Source of the DNA: Rhabdaerophilum sp. SD176
GTDB lineage: Bacteria > Pseudomonadota > Alphaproteobacteria > Rhizobiales > Beijerinckiaceae
Assembly (NCBI RefSeq): GCF_030143245.1
Contig: NZ_JARJNS010000006.1
Span: 62,001-126,000, forward strand
Reading direction: 5' to 3'
Length of the DNA: 64,000 bases
Below are positions 17,164-25,938 of this stretch, one piece after another; positions within the stretch are counted from its first letter, which is position 1; the number at the start of each line of letters is the position of its first letter. A program made the translations under genes and the position numbers. The notes beneath the pieces were generated by a model that did no database searches, was not told the DNA's origin, and saw only the letters and a list, made by a program, of their open reading frames with translations.

Positions 17164-17820
17164 TCATTCAATGTTGATGGCCCGGCTCCGGGCCTGATTG
17201 ATATGGAAGGCCATCGCGGCCACGGCGGCCTCTGCGTCCCTCCGTTCGATGGCCTCGATCACCGCCAGGTGGTCCCGCATGACCGGGATGACGAGATCCG
17301 CATAAAGGCGGGTCTCGTTCTGGCGGATCAGGCGGATCTTGATCCAGTTCACGCGGAAAGCGTTGGAGATGATCTCGTTATCAAGGTGATCGATCACCGC
17401 CTCGTGCAGGGAGCGGTCGGTCGCCTCGGCATCGGCGATCAGCGTTTCGCGCTCGCCGGCCTCTGCCCGGGCGATGATCTGCTCATGGCTGGCGCGGAGC
17501 GCTGCAACCGCCGCTTCCGACCGGGCATGGGCGAAGAGCGCGGTGGCCTGCGTCTCAAGGAAAAGCCGGAACTGATAGGCATTCCGGATCAGGTTCAGAT
17601 CAACATGCGCAACCTGCATTCCCCGCTGCGGCACGGTCGTGATCAACCCCTCGGCTTCGAGCCGGGGGATCAATTCGCGGATCGCGCCGAGCGGCAGGCC
17701 GGTCAACTCGACCAACTCGCGCTGGGAAATGAACTGCCCCGGCCGGATCTCGCGCGAAAGGAGCCTCTCGGTGAAGCTCTCATAGGCACGCTCACGAAGC
17801 TTGACCGGGGCGTTGTTCAT
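17164..17820 (-). CDS. GntR-family regulator, FCD (FadR) subgroup
   Basis: This 218-residue regulator has an N-terminal winged helix (RPGQFISQRELVELTGLPLGAIRELIPRLEAEGLI, about residues 25-62). Its all-helical FCD domain carries metal-ligand-type residues (DRSLHEAVIDHL, VMRDHLAVIEAI). It lies between the aldolase and dctP genes in the same operon and is therefore probably autoregulated. The palindrome at 18778, upstream of the first gene, is a candidate site. The effector is likely a pathway sugar acid. The start MNNAPVKL lies one base before the aldolase stop, so the genes are coupled. Confidence 0.88.
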   Translation of the reverse strand: MNNAPVKLRERAYESFTERLLSREIRPGQFISQRELVELTGLPLGAIRELIPRLEAEGLITTVPQRGMQVAHVDLNLIRNAYQFRLFLETQATALFAHARSEAAVAALRASHEQIIARAEAGERETLIADAEATDRSLHEAVIDHLDNEIISNAFRVNWIKIRLIRQNETRLYADLVIPVMRDHLAVIEAIERRDAEAAVAAMAFHINQARSRAINIE

Positions 17821-17821
17821 G

Positions 17822-18730
17822 TCATGCCGCCGCGCTCGCGCCCGAGCGAAGGGCGCCAAGTGTCGATGCCAGTTCGCGTGCGGCCGCTTCCGTCATCGGA
17901 TCCAGCGGCGCACGCATGACGCGCCAGCCGGCATCGCCGGTCTGCTCGGCGATCATGGCCTTGATGGCCGACATGAAGGAATGCTTGAGGATGGCCTCGA
18001 CCATGGCATTGATGCGCGGATCATCCTTGCCCTCATTGGCGAGCGGGCGGAGCAGATCAGGCGCGATGTTGGCGAGGCCGCAGATGCTGCCCGCCCCGCC
18101 GGAGCGGACCGAACGAGCGAGCTGGCGCTCGTCTCCCACGAGGATCTGCAGGCCCGGCAGCTCGGTGAGGCGGCGTTCGGTGGCGTTCCAGTCGCCGTTG
18201 GAATCCTTCACGCCGATGATCATGCCGGGATAGGCCTTGGCGAGGCGCTGGGTCAGCTCGACCGAGATGCCGTTCCGGGTCATTCCGGGGATATGATAGA
18301 GGATCACATCCCGCAGCTGGCCGCCGAGCCGGTCAAACAGGGCAGCGAAGAAGCGGAAAAGGCCCTCATCGCTGGCATTGCCGAAATAGAATGGCGGCGC
18401 AAGCAGCAGCGCCCGGCAGCCCACGGCATAGCCGGTCCGGGCCTGTTCGACGGCATCATCCAGGGTGGCGGCGGAAACGCCGACCATCACCTTCTGGCGG
18501 AGGTCAATCCCGGCCGACCCGACCGCCCCGAGCATGCGGTTGCGCTCGGCATGGCCAAGCGAAGCGCCCTCGCCCGTGGTGCCGAACAGGGTGAACCCGT
18601 CGCAGCCATTGGCGAGAACCCATTGGGCATGGGAAACCAGCCGCGTCAGGCAGACCTGGCCATCCGGCCGAAACGGGGTGGAAAGCGCGCAGTTCAGGCC
18701 GATGCGGCCCGTTGTCGATGTCAATGTCAT
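17822..18730 (-). CDS. DapA/NanA-family aldolase, probable 2-keto-3-deoxy sugar acid aldolase
   Basis: This 302-residue class I aldolase of the dihydrodipicolinate synthase superfamily has all hallmarks: GTTGEG (residues about 47-52), Tyr in ILYHIPGMT and the Schiff-base Lys in IIGVKDSNGD. In this operon it would cleave the 2-keto-3-deoxy acid to pyruvate and an aldehyde (L-lactaldehyde if the sugar is L-fucose). It is the first gene of an eight-gene minus-strand operon, and GAGGG precedes the ATG. True lysine-pathway DapA is unlikely given the neighbours. Confidence 0.82.
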   Translation of the reverse strand: MTLTSTTGRIGLNCALSTPFRPDGQVCLTRLVSHAQWVLANGCDGFTLFGTTGEGASLGHAERNRMLGAVGSAGIDLRQKVMVGVSAATLDDAVEQARTGYAVGCRALLLAPPFYFGNASDEGLFRFFAALFDRLGGQLRDVILYHIPGMTRNGISVELTQRLAKAYPGMIIGVKDSNGDWNATERRLTELPGLQILVGDERQLARSVRSGGAGSICGLANIAPDLLRPLANEGKDDPRINAMVEAILKHSFMSAIKAMIAEQTGDAGWRVMRAPLDPMTEAAARELASTLGALRSGASAAA

Positions 18731-18777
18731 GGATCCCTCACTCTCGGGCAGATTCAGCTGACCTGCCGACGATGTCA

Positions 18778-18795
18778 AGACTGACATGTTAGTCT
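18778..18795. promoter_or_regulatory. Candidate GntR (FCD) operator before the aldolase operon
   Basis: AGACTGACATGTTAGTCT is an 18-bp inverted repeat with one mismatched pair around an ACATGT core, 48 bp upstream of the aldolase ATG. Its size and position suit a GntR/FCD operator for the regulator encoded in the operon. It also lies in the divergent region shared with the GH17 gene at 18944. Confidence 0.5.
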
Positions 18796-18943
18796 GCACG
18801 AGAATAATCCGCAGGCTTGACCGCGATCGATCACAACCGGTGTTGCCAGCTGCACAATCCCTGCCTAATCGAAACACGAGGCAGATGGCCCAAAGCCGAA
18901 CCGTGCCCAGCCGTGCAGCCCATTCAGGACATGTAGGGATCCG

Positions 18944-20545
18944 ATGCGCATCGCCCTTGCTCTTTTTCTCGCCGTTTCTGCCCTGATCACGGGGTTCTGG
19001 GCCTGGATGGGCACACCGGTCATCGTTTCCGCCTCCACGGTGCGCGAGCCGATCTATTGTGTGTCCTTCGCGCCCTTCCGTTCGCATCAGAGCCCATTCG
19101 ACCTGTCCACCCGTATCGAAGCGGAGCAGGTCGAGGAGGACATGAAGCGGGTGCGTGCGCTGACAGATTGCGTCCGGACCTATGCGACCGATTTCGGCAG
19201 CCAGCATGTGCCGGGCATTGCCCGCAAGTTGAACATGAAGGTCTATCTCGGCATCTGGATCGGCGATGACATCATGCGGAACAGCGTGCAGGTCGAGGCG
19301 GCGATTGCGCTGGCCGCGCGCTATCCCGATGTCGTGCGGGCGATCATTGTCGGCAACGAGGTGCTGCTGCGCCGTGACCGCTCGCCGGCCGAGCTGGCCG
19401 CCTATATCCGCGAGGTGAAGAGCCGGTCGCAGGTGCCCGTGACCTATGCCGATGTCTGGGAATTCTGGCTCAAGAACCGGGAACTCGCCAATCTCGTCGA
19501 TTTCATCACCATCCATACCCTGCCCTATTGGGAGGATATCCCGATCGGGATCGACAAGGCTGCAGCCCATATCGACCATACGCTGAAGGAAGTCCGCGAA
19601 TCCTTCCCGGGCAAGGAGATCCTGATCGGCGAGGTTGGCTGGCCGAGCGCGGGCCGGATGCGCGAAGGCGCCCTGCCCTCGCTGTCCAACCAGGCGAAGC
19701 TGCTCGCCGACATGACGGAGATCGCCCGGAAGGGGAACTACAAGTTCAACTGGATCGAGGTGATCGACCAGCCCTGGAAGCGCCGTTCGGAAGGCACGGT
19801 CGGCGGCTATTGGGGCCTGTTCGAGGCCGGGGCCGACCAGCCGAAATTCTTCCCGGGTTCGCCGGTTTCCGATCATCCATTCTGGCGCTGGCAACTCGGT
19901 GGCGGCCTGGCTTTCGCGGCCTTGCTGTTCGGCCTTGCCGCAACGCGCATCCGCCGGCAGCCGAAGGCCGAAATCTCGCGGCTATGGATGCAGGTCGCGG
20001 CCGTGGCTCTGGTCGGCGGGGCGCTTGCCGGCCTCAGCCTCGAGAAGCTGGTGCTGGAAAGCATCACCTGGAAGGACTGGCTCTTTGCCGGCACGCGACT
20101 GGCGGTCATGATCGCCCTTGCCGTTTTCGGCACCTTGGCGCTCGCCGGCAACGAGACGGCGCCGCGTCTTTCGCGTGCGGTGGCCCGACTGGCCGGGCGT
20201 GCGGGCGAGCCGGCGCGGCCGCTCGACTTGCTGTTCCTTGCACTGGCCTTTTTCGCGCTGCAAAGCGCGCTCGGGCTGGCTCTGGATGCGCGCTACCGGG
20301 ACTTTCCTGCGCCGACACTGATGATGGGCACCCTGCCTTTACTCATTCTTGTCTGGCGGGACCGGAACCTGTCCGACCTGTCCGGCGGGATGGCGTTGGC
20401 CCTCGGGCTCGCCTTCACCGCGATCTGGATCCTGATCGTCGAAGGTCTGCAGAACTGGCAGGCATTATGGTTCGTGGCCAGCCTAGCCGGCGTGGCGATG
20501 ACCGTCGCGCGTGGGGCCCAGCAGCGCCAGATGCAGCAGCAATAG
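18944..20545 (+). CDS. ndvC: Membrane-anchored GH17 glucanase/glucanosyltransferase (NdvC-like)
   Basis: The protein has an N-terminal membrane helix, a GH17 domain (about residues 35-310) and roughly eight C-terminal membrane helices. The GH17 pair is intact: Glu139 in IIVGNEVLLR and Glu230 in GEVGWPSAG. At 533 residues it matches the size and layout I recall for Bradyrhizobium NdvC, which acts in cyclic beta-1,3/1,6-glucan formation, probably adding beta-1,6 links or branches. That assignment rests on recall of the family plus the adjacent GT2-GH17 synthase. AGGGA precedes the ATG. Its 3' end overlaps a convergent small membrane gene by 63 bp. Confidence 0.75.
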   Translation: MRIALALFLAVSALITGFWAWMGTPVIVSASTVREPIYCVSFAPFRSHQSPFDLSTRIEAEQVEEDMKRVRALTDCVRTYATDFGSQHVPGIARKLNMKVYLGIWIGDDIMRNSVQVEAAIALAARYPDVVRAIIVGNEVLLRRDRSPAELAAYIREVKSRSQVPVTYADVWEFWLKNRELANLVDFITIHTLPYWEDIPIGIDKAAAHIDHTLKEVRESFPGKEILIGEVGWPSAGRMREGALPSLSNQAKLLADMTEIARKGNYKFNWIEVIDQPWKRRSEGTVGGYWGLFEAGADQPKFFPGSPVSDHPFWRWQLGGGLAFAALLFGLAATRIRRQPKAEISRLWMQVAAVALVGGALAGLSLEKLVLESITWKDWLFAGTRLAVMIALAVFGTLALAGNETAPRLSRAVARLAGRAGEPARPLDLLFLALAFFALQSALGLALDARYRDFPAPTLMMGTLPLLILVWRDRNLSDLSGGMALALGLAFTAIWILIVEGLQNWQALWFVASLAGVAMTVARGAQQRQMQQQ

Positions 20546-20869
20546 GGCCGCTGCACCGGAAGCCAGATCCGCATGGTAAAGCACCAGCCCGGCGCTGCAC
20601 AGGACAAGTGCCGCGGCCATGCGGAGCCGTGTCGGCCGCCAGAGCGTCAGGACTGCCATGGCCAGCAAGACCCAACCGCCAGCCGGATTGCGGAGAACCA
20701 GCGAAAGCTGGGCGCGAAGCCGGCAGAACCAGGCATTCGCGTCTGCATCACATAATGTGCGCACGGCATCATTGTCCAGAAACAGGTGCCGCAGGCACCA
20801 GCCAAGGCCGACCGCCAGGCCAGCCCCGGCCAGAATGGCCAGTGAATGTCGCAGTTGCGCCTTCGCCAT
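20483..20869 (-). CDS. Small polytopic membrane protein downstream of the glucan synthase
   Basis: I do not recognise this 128-residue protein. It has about four hydrophobic segments (HSLAILAGAGLAVGLGWCL, PAGGWVLLAMAVLTLW, MAAALVLCSAGLVLYHA, AAALLLLHLALLG). Its ATG lies two bases after the stop of the synthase gene, so it is translationally coupled and probably serves the glucan system. Its last 63 bp overlap the 3' end of the convergent ndvC-like gene, which is unusual and makes the pair worth checking. Coding is supported by the operon spacing and the coherent hydrophobic pattern, not by homology. Confidence 0.6.
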   Translation of the reverse strand: MAKAQLRHSLAILAGAGLAVGLGWCLRHLFLDNDAVRTLCDADANAWFCRLRAQLSLVLRNPAGGWVLLAMAVLTLWRPTRLRMAAALVLCSAGLVLYHADLASGAAALLLLHLALLGPTRDGHRHAG

Positions 20870-20871
20870 GA

Positions 20872-23703
20872 TCAGCCGCTCTTCCGCTGCGGTTCCTGAT
20901 CATTGGCCGCGAAGGGGACGGAGCCCGCCGTCACCCCCGCCATGGAATTACCCGTGGCGGGCTTGCCCCAACTGGTGGCGACGCGCGCACGCAGTCCCTC
21001 TAGGCTCGGCAGGTCGAACTCGACCATGCGGGTCTTGGCACTTTCCGGCAGGCGCTCCATCAGGGCCAGCAGGACGGCGAAGAGGAACGGAATCGCCTGC
21101 ACCACCATGACGGCCGCGAACAGATAGAGCTCGCGCACTTCGGTGTAGTTGGTCATCACGACCATCGTTGCAGAGGCCAGCAACAATCCAGCCATGATGG
21201 CCTCGCCACGGGCGGCGAAGACATCGCTCTTCTGCGCTTTGCCGCCCTTGTCCGTGCGGATGAAGACGAGCTTGTCGGCAAAGAGCGACTTCCCGACCGC
21301 GCGGGCCATCGTCCATTGCAGGGACATGTGCGCCATCAGCGCCAGCGCCATCTCCTTGGCCGACATATCGACGCAGCGCTTGTACAGCAGGCCGAAATGC
21401 AGGAGCGACAGGCCGAGCATGAACAGGATCGGCAGGGTGAGGATCTTGTCCGGCACGGCAATGCTCAGGAAAGCGACAACCGGCGTCCAGACGATATTCA
21501 GGATCGCAATCAGCACGCCGAGGCTTTCATTGGCCAGCCACGAGAGCCACCCTGCCGCGAAAGTGCGCCGCTGCGGCAGCGAGAGCTTGCTGCGGCCAGG
21601 CAGGAAGGCGCGGGCATGCTTGAAAACGATCTGCATGCCGCCCGACGCCCAGCGATGGCGCTGCTTCTTGTAGTCGCGGAAGGTGTTCGGCAGCAGGCCG
21701 CGGCCATAGCGGCGGTTGGTGTAGTGCTGGAGCCAGCCCTTCTCGAGGATCGAGAGGCCGAGATCGGTATCCTCGCAGATCGTATCCTCGGACCAGCCGC
21801 CCGCGCTCTCGAGGGCAGCCCGGCGCACAAGGCACATCGTGCCATGGGTGATGATGGCGTTCTCCTCGTTGCGCAGCACCATGCCGATATCGAAGAAGCC
21901 GGCATATTCGGCATTCATCGCCTGATGCAGCGGCGAGCGGCGGCCATCGCGATGATCCTGCGGGGCCTGGACGAGGCCGACGCGAGCATCGGCGAAGGCA
22001 GGCACGAGATCGCGCAGCCAGTTCGCATCGACGATATAGTCGGCATCAATCACGCCGATGATCTCGGCGGCCGGATCGGTATGGTCGAGGGCGATCTGGA
22101 GCGCCTTGGCCTTGAAGCCTTCAACCCGGCCGGCATTGACGAATTTGAAGCGTGGGCCAAGCAGGCGGCAATGCTCCTCCACCGGCGCAACCATCGCCTC
22201 GTCCGGCGTGTTGTTGATCAGAACGATACATTCGAAATCGGGATAGTCGAGCCGGGCAACGGAATCGAGCGTCTCCTTCAGCATCTCGGCCGGCTCGCGG
22301 CAGGCCGGAATGTGGATCGAGACCTTCGGCAACGGCGCAGCCTGGGCCAGACGGCCGGCCGCGAGCAGGCGGCTCGGCTTGCGGCCAAACAGGAACTGCG
22401 CGATCTCGGCAATGTGGTTCAGCGCCACGATGACCAGCGGCACCAGCAGCACCATGCCAAGCAGGAACGCGAAGGCTGCGCCTGGCACGAAATAATGCAG
22501 CACCCAATGGCCCCAGGCGAACGCCGCCCAGGCGCCAACGGCGTTTGCCGCAAGCGTGAGCACGAGCGCCTGGCGGGTGGTGACGCGAAGCGGGCCGCGG
22601 CCCTGCAGGAACAGGATCAGCAGGCTCAGCAGGAGGCCGGCAATGACGGCAACGGTTGCTTTTTCGGTGTAGCCCCGGTCATGGATCGGGCCAGTCCAGG
22701 GGAACTTGGTGTTGCGATCGGTGGAGAAAGCACCCCAGTAGGGGCCGACGCCGCCTTCGAAGGTCTTCCACGGCTGGTCATAGGCTTCGATGATGTTGTA
22801 ATCGACGCCCAGCCAGTTTGCCCGCGCCGCGAAATCGCGGAGGATGACGGCCTGTTCAAGCCGACCCGGCGCAGCGCCATGGCGATTGTAGCCGGCGCTC
22901 GGCCAGCCGAATTCCGAGATTTTCACCTTCTTGTTCGGATAGGCCGCCTGCACCTTCGACAGGATTTCAAATGTGCTGTCCACGGCCTGATTGGCCGGCG
23001 TGCCTTCCCAGTAGGGCAGGACGTGGATGGCGATGAAATCCGCCGCTTCGACCAGTTCCGGATATTTCAGCCAAACCGTATAGATTTCACCGGTGGAGAC
23101 CGGCACCCGGCCGCCCGTCTCGGCCTTGACGCGGCGCATCAGCTTGATGAGCCGGTTCACGGTCGCACGCTCGAGCGCGTCCTTCTCCTTGGTGGCGATG
23201 GCACGCTTTTCCTCGTCGGTCAGCTGCTCGCCGCGCAGGATCGGCACATCGCCGCGGACGTTCAATTCGTTGCCGACATAGATGCCATTGACGTTCCAGT
23301 GCGTGTTGGCGAGTTTGATCGCCCGCTCCAGTTCACGCGTGTTCCGCTCGGGATCATTGTCCAACCAGGCCCCGATCGTGGCGCGCATGCCGAATTCCGC
23401 AGCGACGCCCGGAACCAGATCGGTGCCCTCGGTGACGGTGTAGGTACGCACCGCCTTCGTGTAGGGCGCGATGGCGCGGAAATCGTTGCGGATCTGGTCA
23501 GCGGTCGGAACATAGCCGTCACCGCGCTCGCGCTTCTGACCCTCGAAGGCCGTGTAGGACATGCTGGCGAGCCGCCCGACAAGGTCAGGTGCGTGTCGTA
23601 CCTCCTGATACCAACCCCATAGGGTGGCATGAAGCAGGGTGACGAGCAGAGCGGCAAGAACCGGCAGGCGGGTCAGGAACCGGACGAAAGAGGGAGCACT
23701 CAC
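20872..23703 (-). CDS. ndvB: GH17-GT2 fusion beta-glucan synthase (NdvB-like)
   Basis: This 943-residue inner-membrane enzyme has a signal-anchor helix (about residues 11-30) and a GH17 domain (40-330) with Glu146 in YVGNELN and Glu264 in ISEFGWPS. Helices follow at 350-430, then a processive GT2 domain (about 455-690) with Asp553/Asp555 in VIDADYI, ED at 644-645 and QRHRW at 681-685. Four to six further helices follow. The layout and mass fit Bradyrhizobium NdvB, which polymerises UDP-glucose into beta-1,3-glucan for the periplasm. The GH17 part probably does transglycosylation or cyclisation. It faces the ndvC-like gene convergently, with a small membrane gene between. Confidence 0.82.
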   Translation of the reverse strand: MSAPSFVRFLTRLPVLAALLVTLLHATLWGWYQEVRHAPDLVGRLASMSYTAFEGQKRERGDGYVPTADQIRNDFRAIAPYTKAVRTYTVTEGTDLVPGVAAEFGMRATIGAWLDNDPERNTRELERAIKLANTHWNVNGIYVGNELNVRGDVPILRGEQLTDEEKRAIATKEKDALERATVNRLIKLMRRVKAETGGRVPVSTGEIYTVWLKYPELVEAADFIAIHVLPYWEGTPANQAVDSTFEILSKVQAAYPNKKVKISEFGWPSAGYNRHGAAPGRLEQAVILRDFAARANWLGVDYNIIEAYDQPWKTFEGGVGPYWGAFSTDRNTKFPWTGPIHDRGYTEKATVAVIAGLLLSLLILFLQGRGPLRVTTRQALVLTLAANAVGAWAAFAWGHWVLHYFVPGAAFAFLLGMVLLVPLVIVALNHIAEIAQFLFGRKPSRLLAAGRLAQAAPLPKVSIHIPACREPAEMLKETLDSVARLDYPDFECIVLINNTPDEAMVAPVEEHCRLLGPRFKFVNAGRVEGFKAKALQIALDHTDPAAEIIGVIDADYIVDANWLRDLVPAFADARVGLVQAPQDHRDGRRSPLHQAMNAEYAGFFDIGMVLRNEENAIITHGTMCLVRRAALESAGGWSEDTICEDTDLGLSILEKGWLQHYTNRRYGRGLLPNTFRDYKKQRHRWASGGMQIVFKHARAFLPGRSKLSLPQRRTFAAGWLSWLANESLGVLIAILNIVWTPVVAFLSIAVPDKILTLPILFMLGLSLLHFGLLYKRCVDMSAKEMALALMAHMSLQWTMARAVGKSLFADKLVFIRTDKGGKAQKSDVFAARGEAIMAGLLLASATMVVMTNYTEVRELYLFAAVMVVQAIPFLFAVLLALMERLPESAKTRMVEFDLPSLEGLRARVATSWGKPATGNSMAGVTAGSVPFAANDQEPQRKSG

Positions 23704-24155
23704 GGCAGGACTTCGACCAAGGTTAGGGTTGCTGGCGCAAACCTTCTCTGCGGCGCCTGATGCGCTGTTTCGACGGCTTGCGGAATCTCTTCGATTTCGT
23801 GCGGGTTATGCCGATGGCTGGCTGTATGCCAGATGAATAATTCCTGTGAACCGCCGCGAAACCGCGAAAGATTTCGCAGTGCATCAAGCAAGGGCCGGAC
23901 CAAGCCATTTTCCTGGCTGCACGAGGCAAGAGGCCATGCCGTCGCAGGGCGAATTGCCGCTGCGGAAGCCGATTCTGCGTCCCCGGGGGCGATTTTCTGC
24001 CTGTTCCGGCATCAAGAGCCGGAATCCGGGCGCCCAGCTGCAAGGCGGAACGCCTAAACTTTGGTCAGCTTTCGCCGGCAAGGATTCACCCTGTTTCGGT
24101 GCAGCCCCGTCGCGCTGGCCATTCAGGAAGCCGGCAATTCTCTGCCGGCGCTTCC
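23704..24155. other. Intergenic region upstream of the glucan synthase gene
   Basis: About 450 bp lie between the synthase start and the end of the next minus-strand gene. Reading frames here have no hydrophobic pattern or motif and look accidental. A hairpin occupies 24126-24155. I see no clear sigma-70 or sigma-54 promoter match, although the synthase promoter must lie here. Confidence 0.4.
24126..24155 (-). terminator. Possible terminator hairpin after the FAD-oxidase operon
   Basis: GGAAGCCGGCA (24126-24136) pairs with TGCCGGCGCTTCC (24143-24155) with one bulged base. It begins directly after the stop of the gene ending at 24156, on the minus strand. There is no T-run, so it may act with Rho or as an mRNA end protector. 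Confidence 0.45.
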
Positions 24156-24461
24156 TCATTTTCGGAGGCCGGTGCAGCCTCGCCCGTCCGTTGCAAGAAC
24201 CACCACGCCACCGGCGGCATAGAGCTGGCGCACAAAGCCGGGGCTACGGCCAGCCAGCACCATCACACGGCCGCTGCCCTCGAGCAGGGCCACGTCCGAT
24301 GCGGCAATGGCCCGGAATAGCCGGGACTCGGACAGGGCGATAACGGTGACGATGCCGGGCTCGGCCCTCAGAAGCGGAAAGGCCAGCAGCAAGCTCCACC
24401 AGCCTGCCAGCGCCAGAGCAGCGCCGGCCAGCCAGTCGAAGCGCTGCCGGTCAATAATCAT
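24156..24461 (-). CDS. Small membrane-anchored hypothetical protein
   Basis: This 101-residue protein is of unknown function. One strong helix lies near residues 8-30 (WLAGAALALAGWWSLLLAF). A soluble Val/Ala-rich tail of about 70 residues resembles a short alpha/beta unit (PGIVTVIALSESRLFRAIAASDVALLEGSGRVMVLAG). The ATG at 24461 overlaps the preceding gene by 11 bases, so it is coupled. It is the last gene of the FAD-oxidase operon. I do not recognise the family. Confidence 0.55.
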   Translation of the reverse strand: MIIDRQRFDWLAGAALALAGWWSLLLAFPLLRAEPGIVTVIALSESRLFRAIAASDVALLEGSGRVMVLAGRSPGFVRQLYAAGGVVVLATDGRGCTGLRK

Positions 24462-25518
24462 AGGCGTGCTCGAAGCGACCACCAGCCTTGTCCAGCGCAG
24501 CCTTCAGGCCCGGCAGGGTTTCAAGCCGGACGAGAAAGCCGATGCGCTGCCAGCCGGGGCTCGCCTGCAGGGGCACGGCGATCAGGGCCGGCGGCAGGTT
24601 CTGCGGTGCCTGCCAGCCCTCGGGAACCAGCACCGTGACAAGGATCTCGGCCTGCCCGGCAATCTCGATGACGCGATGGCCGCCAGCAATCTGTAGCAAC
24701 AGGAACGCAGTAAAAGCTCGATAGCGCGGCGTCTCGACGATCACGCTGCCATCCGGCCGCTTCTCGATGATCCGTGCATCGGCGGTCGGCTCCATGCCGG
24801 ACAGGACGCTGCGGATCGTCAGGCTGGCGGGAGACAACCCTGCCGCAGCGGCCATTGCCTTCGCATAAAGCGCCTTGCCGCCCCATTCGAGCGAGAGGGC
24901 GAGACGCCGTTCGATCGAACGGGCCGGTGCCGTGCCCTGCCAGGGTAGTGCCCAGAGCCGGCCGAGATACTCGCCGAACGGGAAAGCATACCATGGTGTC
25001 TGCTGGAGGAAGGCAGCGTAGGCATCGCCCATCTGCCATGCGAGCTGGTCTTCCGCCGGAAATGGCGGAGCCGAGGGCCGGAACAAGGCGCCGAGCGTGG
25101 TTTCGTAGATGCCCTTGAGTCCTAACTCGGCCGAAACGCTGACTCCGATGACATAGAGCATCGCCTTCATCTCCGACGAGACCGACCCCCGCGACGAGGC
25201 TGTGCGGGCCAACGCGCAGAGGTTGCGCCAATAGCCGGCAATCGCCGCACGATAGGCGAAGGCGCCCTCCCCCTCGCGGCGCGAGACGATGGCCAGATCC
25301 TCGTAGGCATGGACGATCGACCATTCGGGATAGGTCAACAGCGTGTCGACAAGTGCACGATGATGCTCCGGCGCAAGGATCGCATCGCGCTTTGCCGGCT
25401 CGGCCGGGGGCGGCCCGAAGCATTGGGTCTCGACGTAAAGGATCGGGGCAGCCGCAAGGATGCCCAGCAAGATCGTCACAAGACCGAAAACCCGCAGGAG
25501 GCGGAACAGGCGCCGCAT
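24451..25518 (-). CDS. Conserved hypothetical protein with N-terminal membrane anchor
   Basis: This 355-residue protein has one N-terminal membrane helix (about residues 9-29, VFGLVTILLGILAAAPILYVE) and a large helical, presumably periplasmic domain. The segment LTYPEWSIVHAYEDLAIVS (about 61-79) looks like a conserved family motif, and WYAFPFGEYLGRLWAL is another aromatic-rich block. I do not recognise an enzyme fold or catalytic signature. It lies 3 bp after the four-helix membrane gene and overlaps the next gene, in an operon led by a Tat-exported FAD oxidase. A role in the same envelope process is an inference. Confidence 0.7.
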   Translation of the reverse strand: MRRLFRLLRVFGLVTILLGILAAAPILYVETQCFGPPPAEPAKRDAILAPEHHRALVDTLLTYPEWSIVHAYEDLAIVSRREGEGAFAYRAAIAGYWRNLCALARTASSRGSVSSEMKAMLYVIGVSVSAELGLKGIYETTLGALFRPSAPPFPAEDQLAWQMGDAYAAFLQQTPWYAFPFGEYLGRLWALPWQGTAPARSIERRLALSLEWGGKALYAKAMAAAAGLSPASLTIRSVLSGMEPTADARIIEKRPDGSVIVETPRYRAFTAFLLLQIAGGHRVIEIAGQAEILVTVLVPEGWQAPQNLPPALIAVPLQASPGWQRIGFLVRLETLPGLKAALDKAGGRFEHAYDY

Positions 25519-25521
25519 CGC

Positions 25522-25929
25522 TCAGGCCGTTTCGCGCCGGAACAGCACGAAGCCGGCGAGGACGGCAAACCCGCCCAACGCGAGATGCGGCAGGTTGGCC
25601 AGGATCTTGAACCCGAACGGCATGGCCTGCACGCCGTGGATCAGGATGCCGAGATCAAGGAAGCCGGACCCAGTCGCAAGCCCGAGGGCGCCATCGGCGA
25701 GATAGAGGCTGCCAAAACCCTTGAGGAATGCCAGCGCGGCGTGCCGCGAGATGAAGGCTGCGATGGCTGCCCAGAGCGCGGAGGCCCAATGGAGCGCGTC
25801 ATCATAGATATCGAGCGCGAAGATGCCGAAGGCGCGGCCCTGCGCATCGGTCAGCCCGGGAATGTAGTTGAGCGATCCGGCGACGAGCAGCGCAAGGGCA
25901 TAGCCAAGGCAGACATGGCGGGGGGTCAT
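25522..25929 (-). CDS. Four-helix membrane protein (DUF4383-like)
   Basis: This 135-residue protein has four predicted membrane helices. It resembles the DUF4383 family (LNYIPGLTDAQGRAFGIFALDIYDDALHW, then SRHAALAFLKGFGSLYLADGALGL and ANLPHLALGGFAVLAGFVLF). Function is unknown. The gene lies 9 bp after the FAD-oxidase stop and 3 bp before the next start. Such proteins may act as membrane partners, but nothing in the sequence shows a catalytic site. Confidence 0.75.
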   Translation of the reverse strand: MTPRHVCLGYALALLVAGSLNYIPGLTDAQGRAFGIFALDIYDDALHWASALWAAIAAFISRHAALAFLKGFGSLYLADGALGLATGSGFLDLGILIHGVQAMPFGFKILANLPHLALGGFAVLAGFVLFRRETA

Positions 25930-25938
25930 CAGCGCTCC

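Noticed and set aside
21316-23622. A 768-residue plus-strand open frame opposite the glucan synthase.
   Set aside because: It is antisense to a gene with clear GH17 and GT2 motifs; its translation is a charged, low-complexity shadow typical of GC-rich codon usage.
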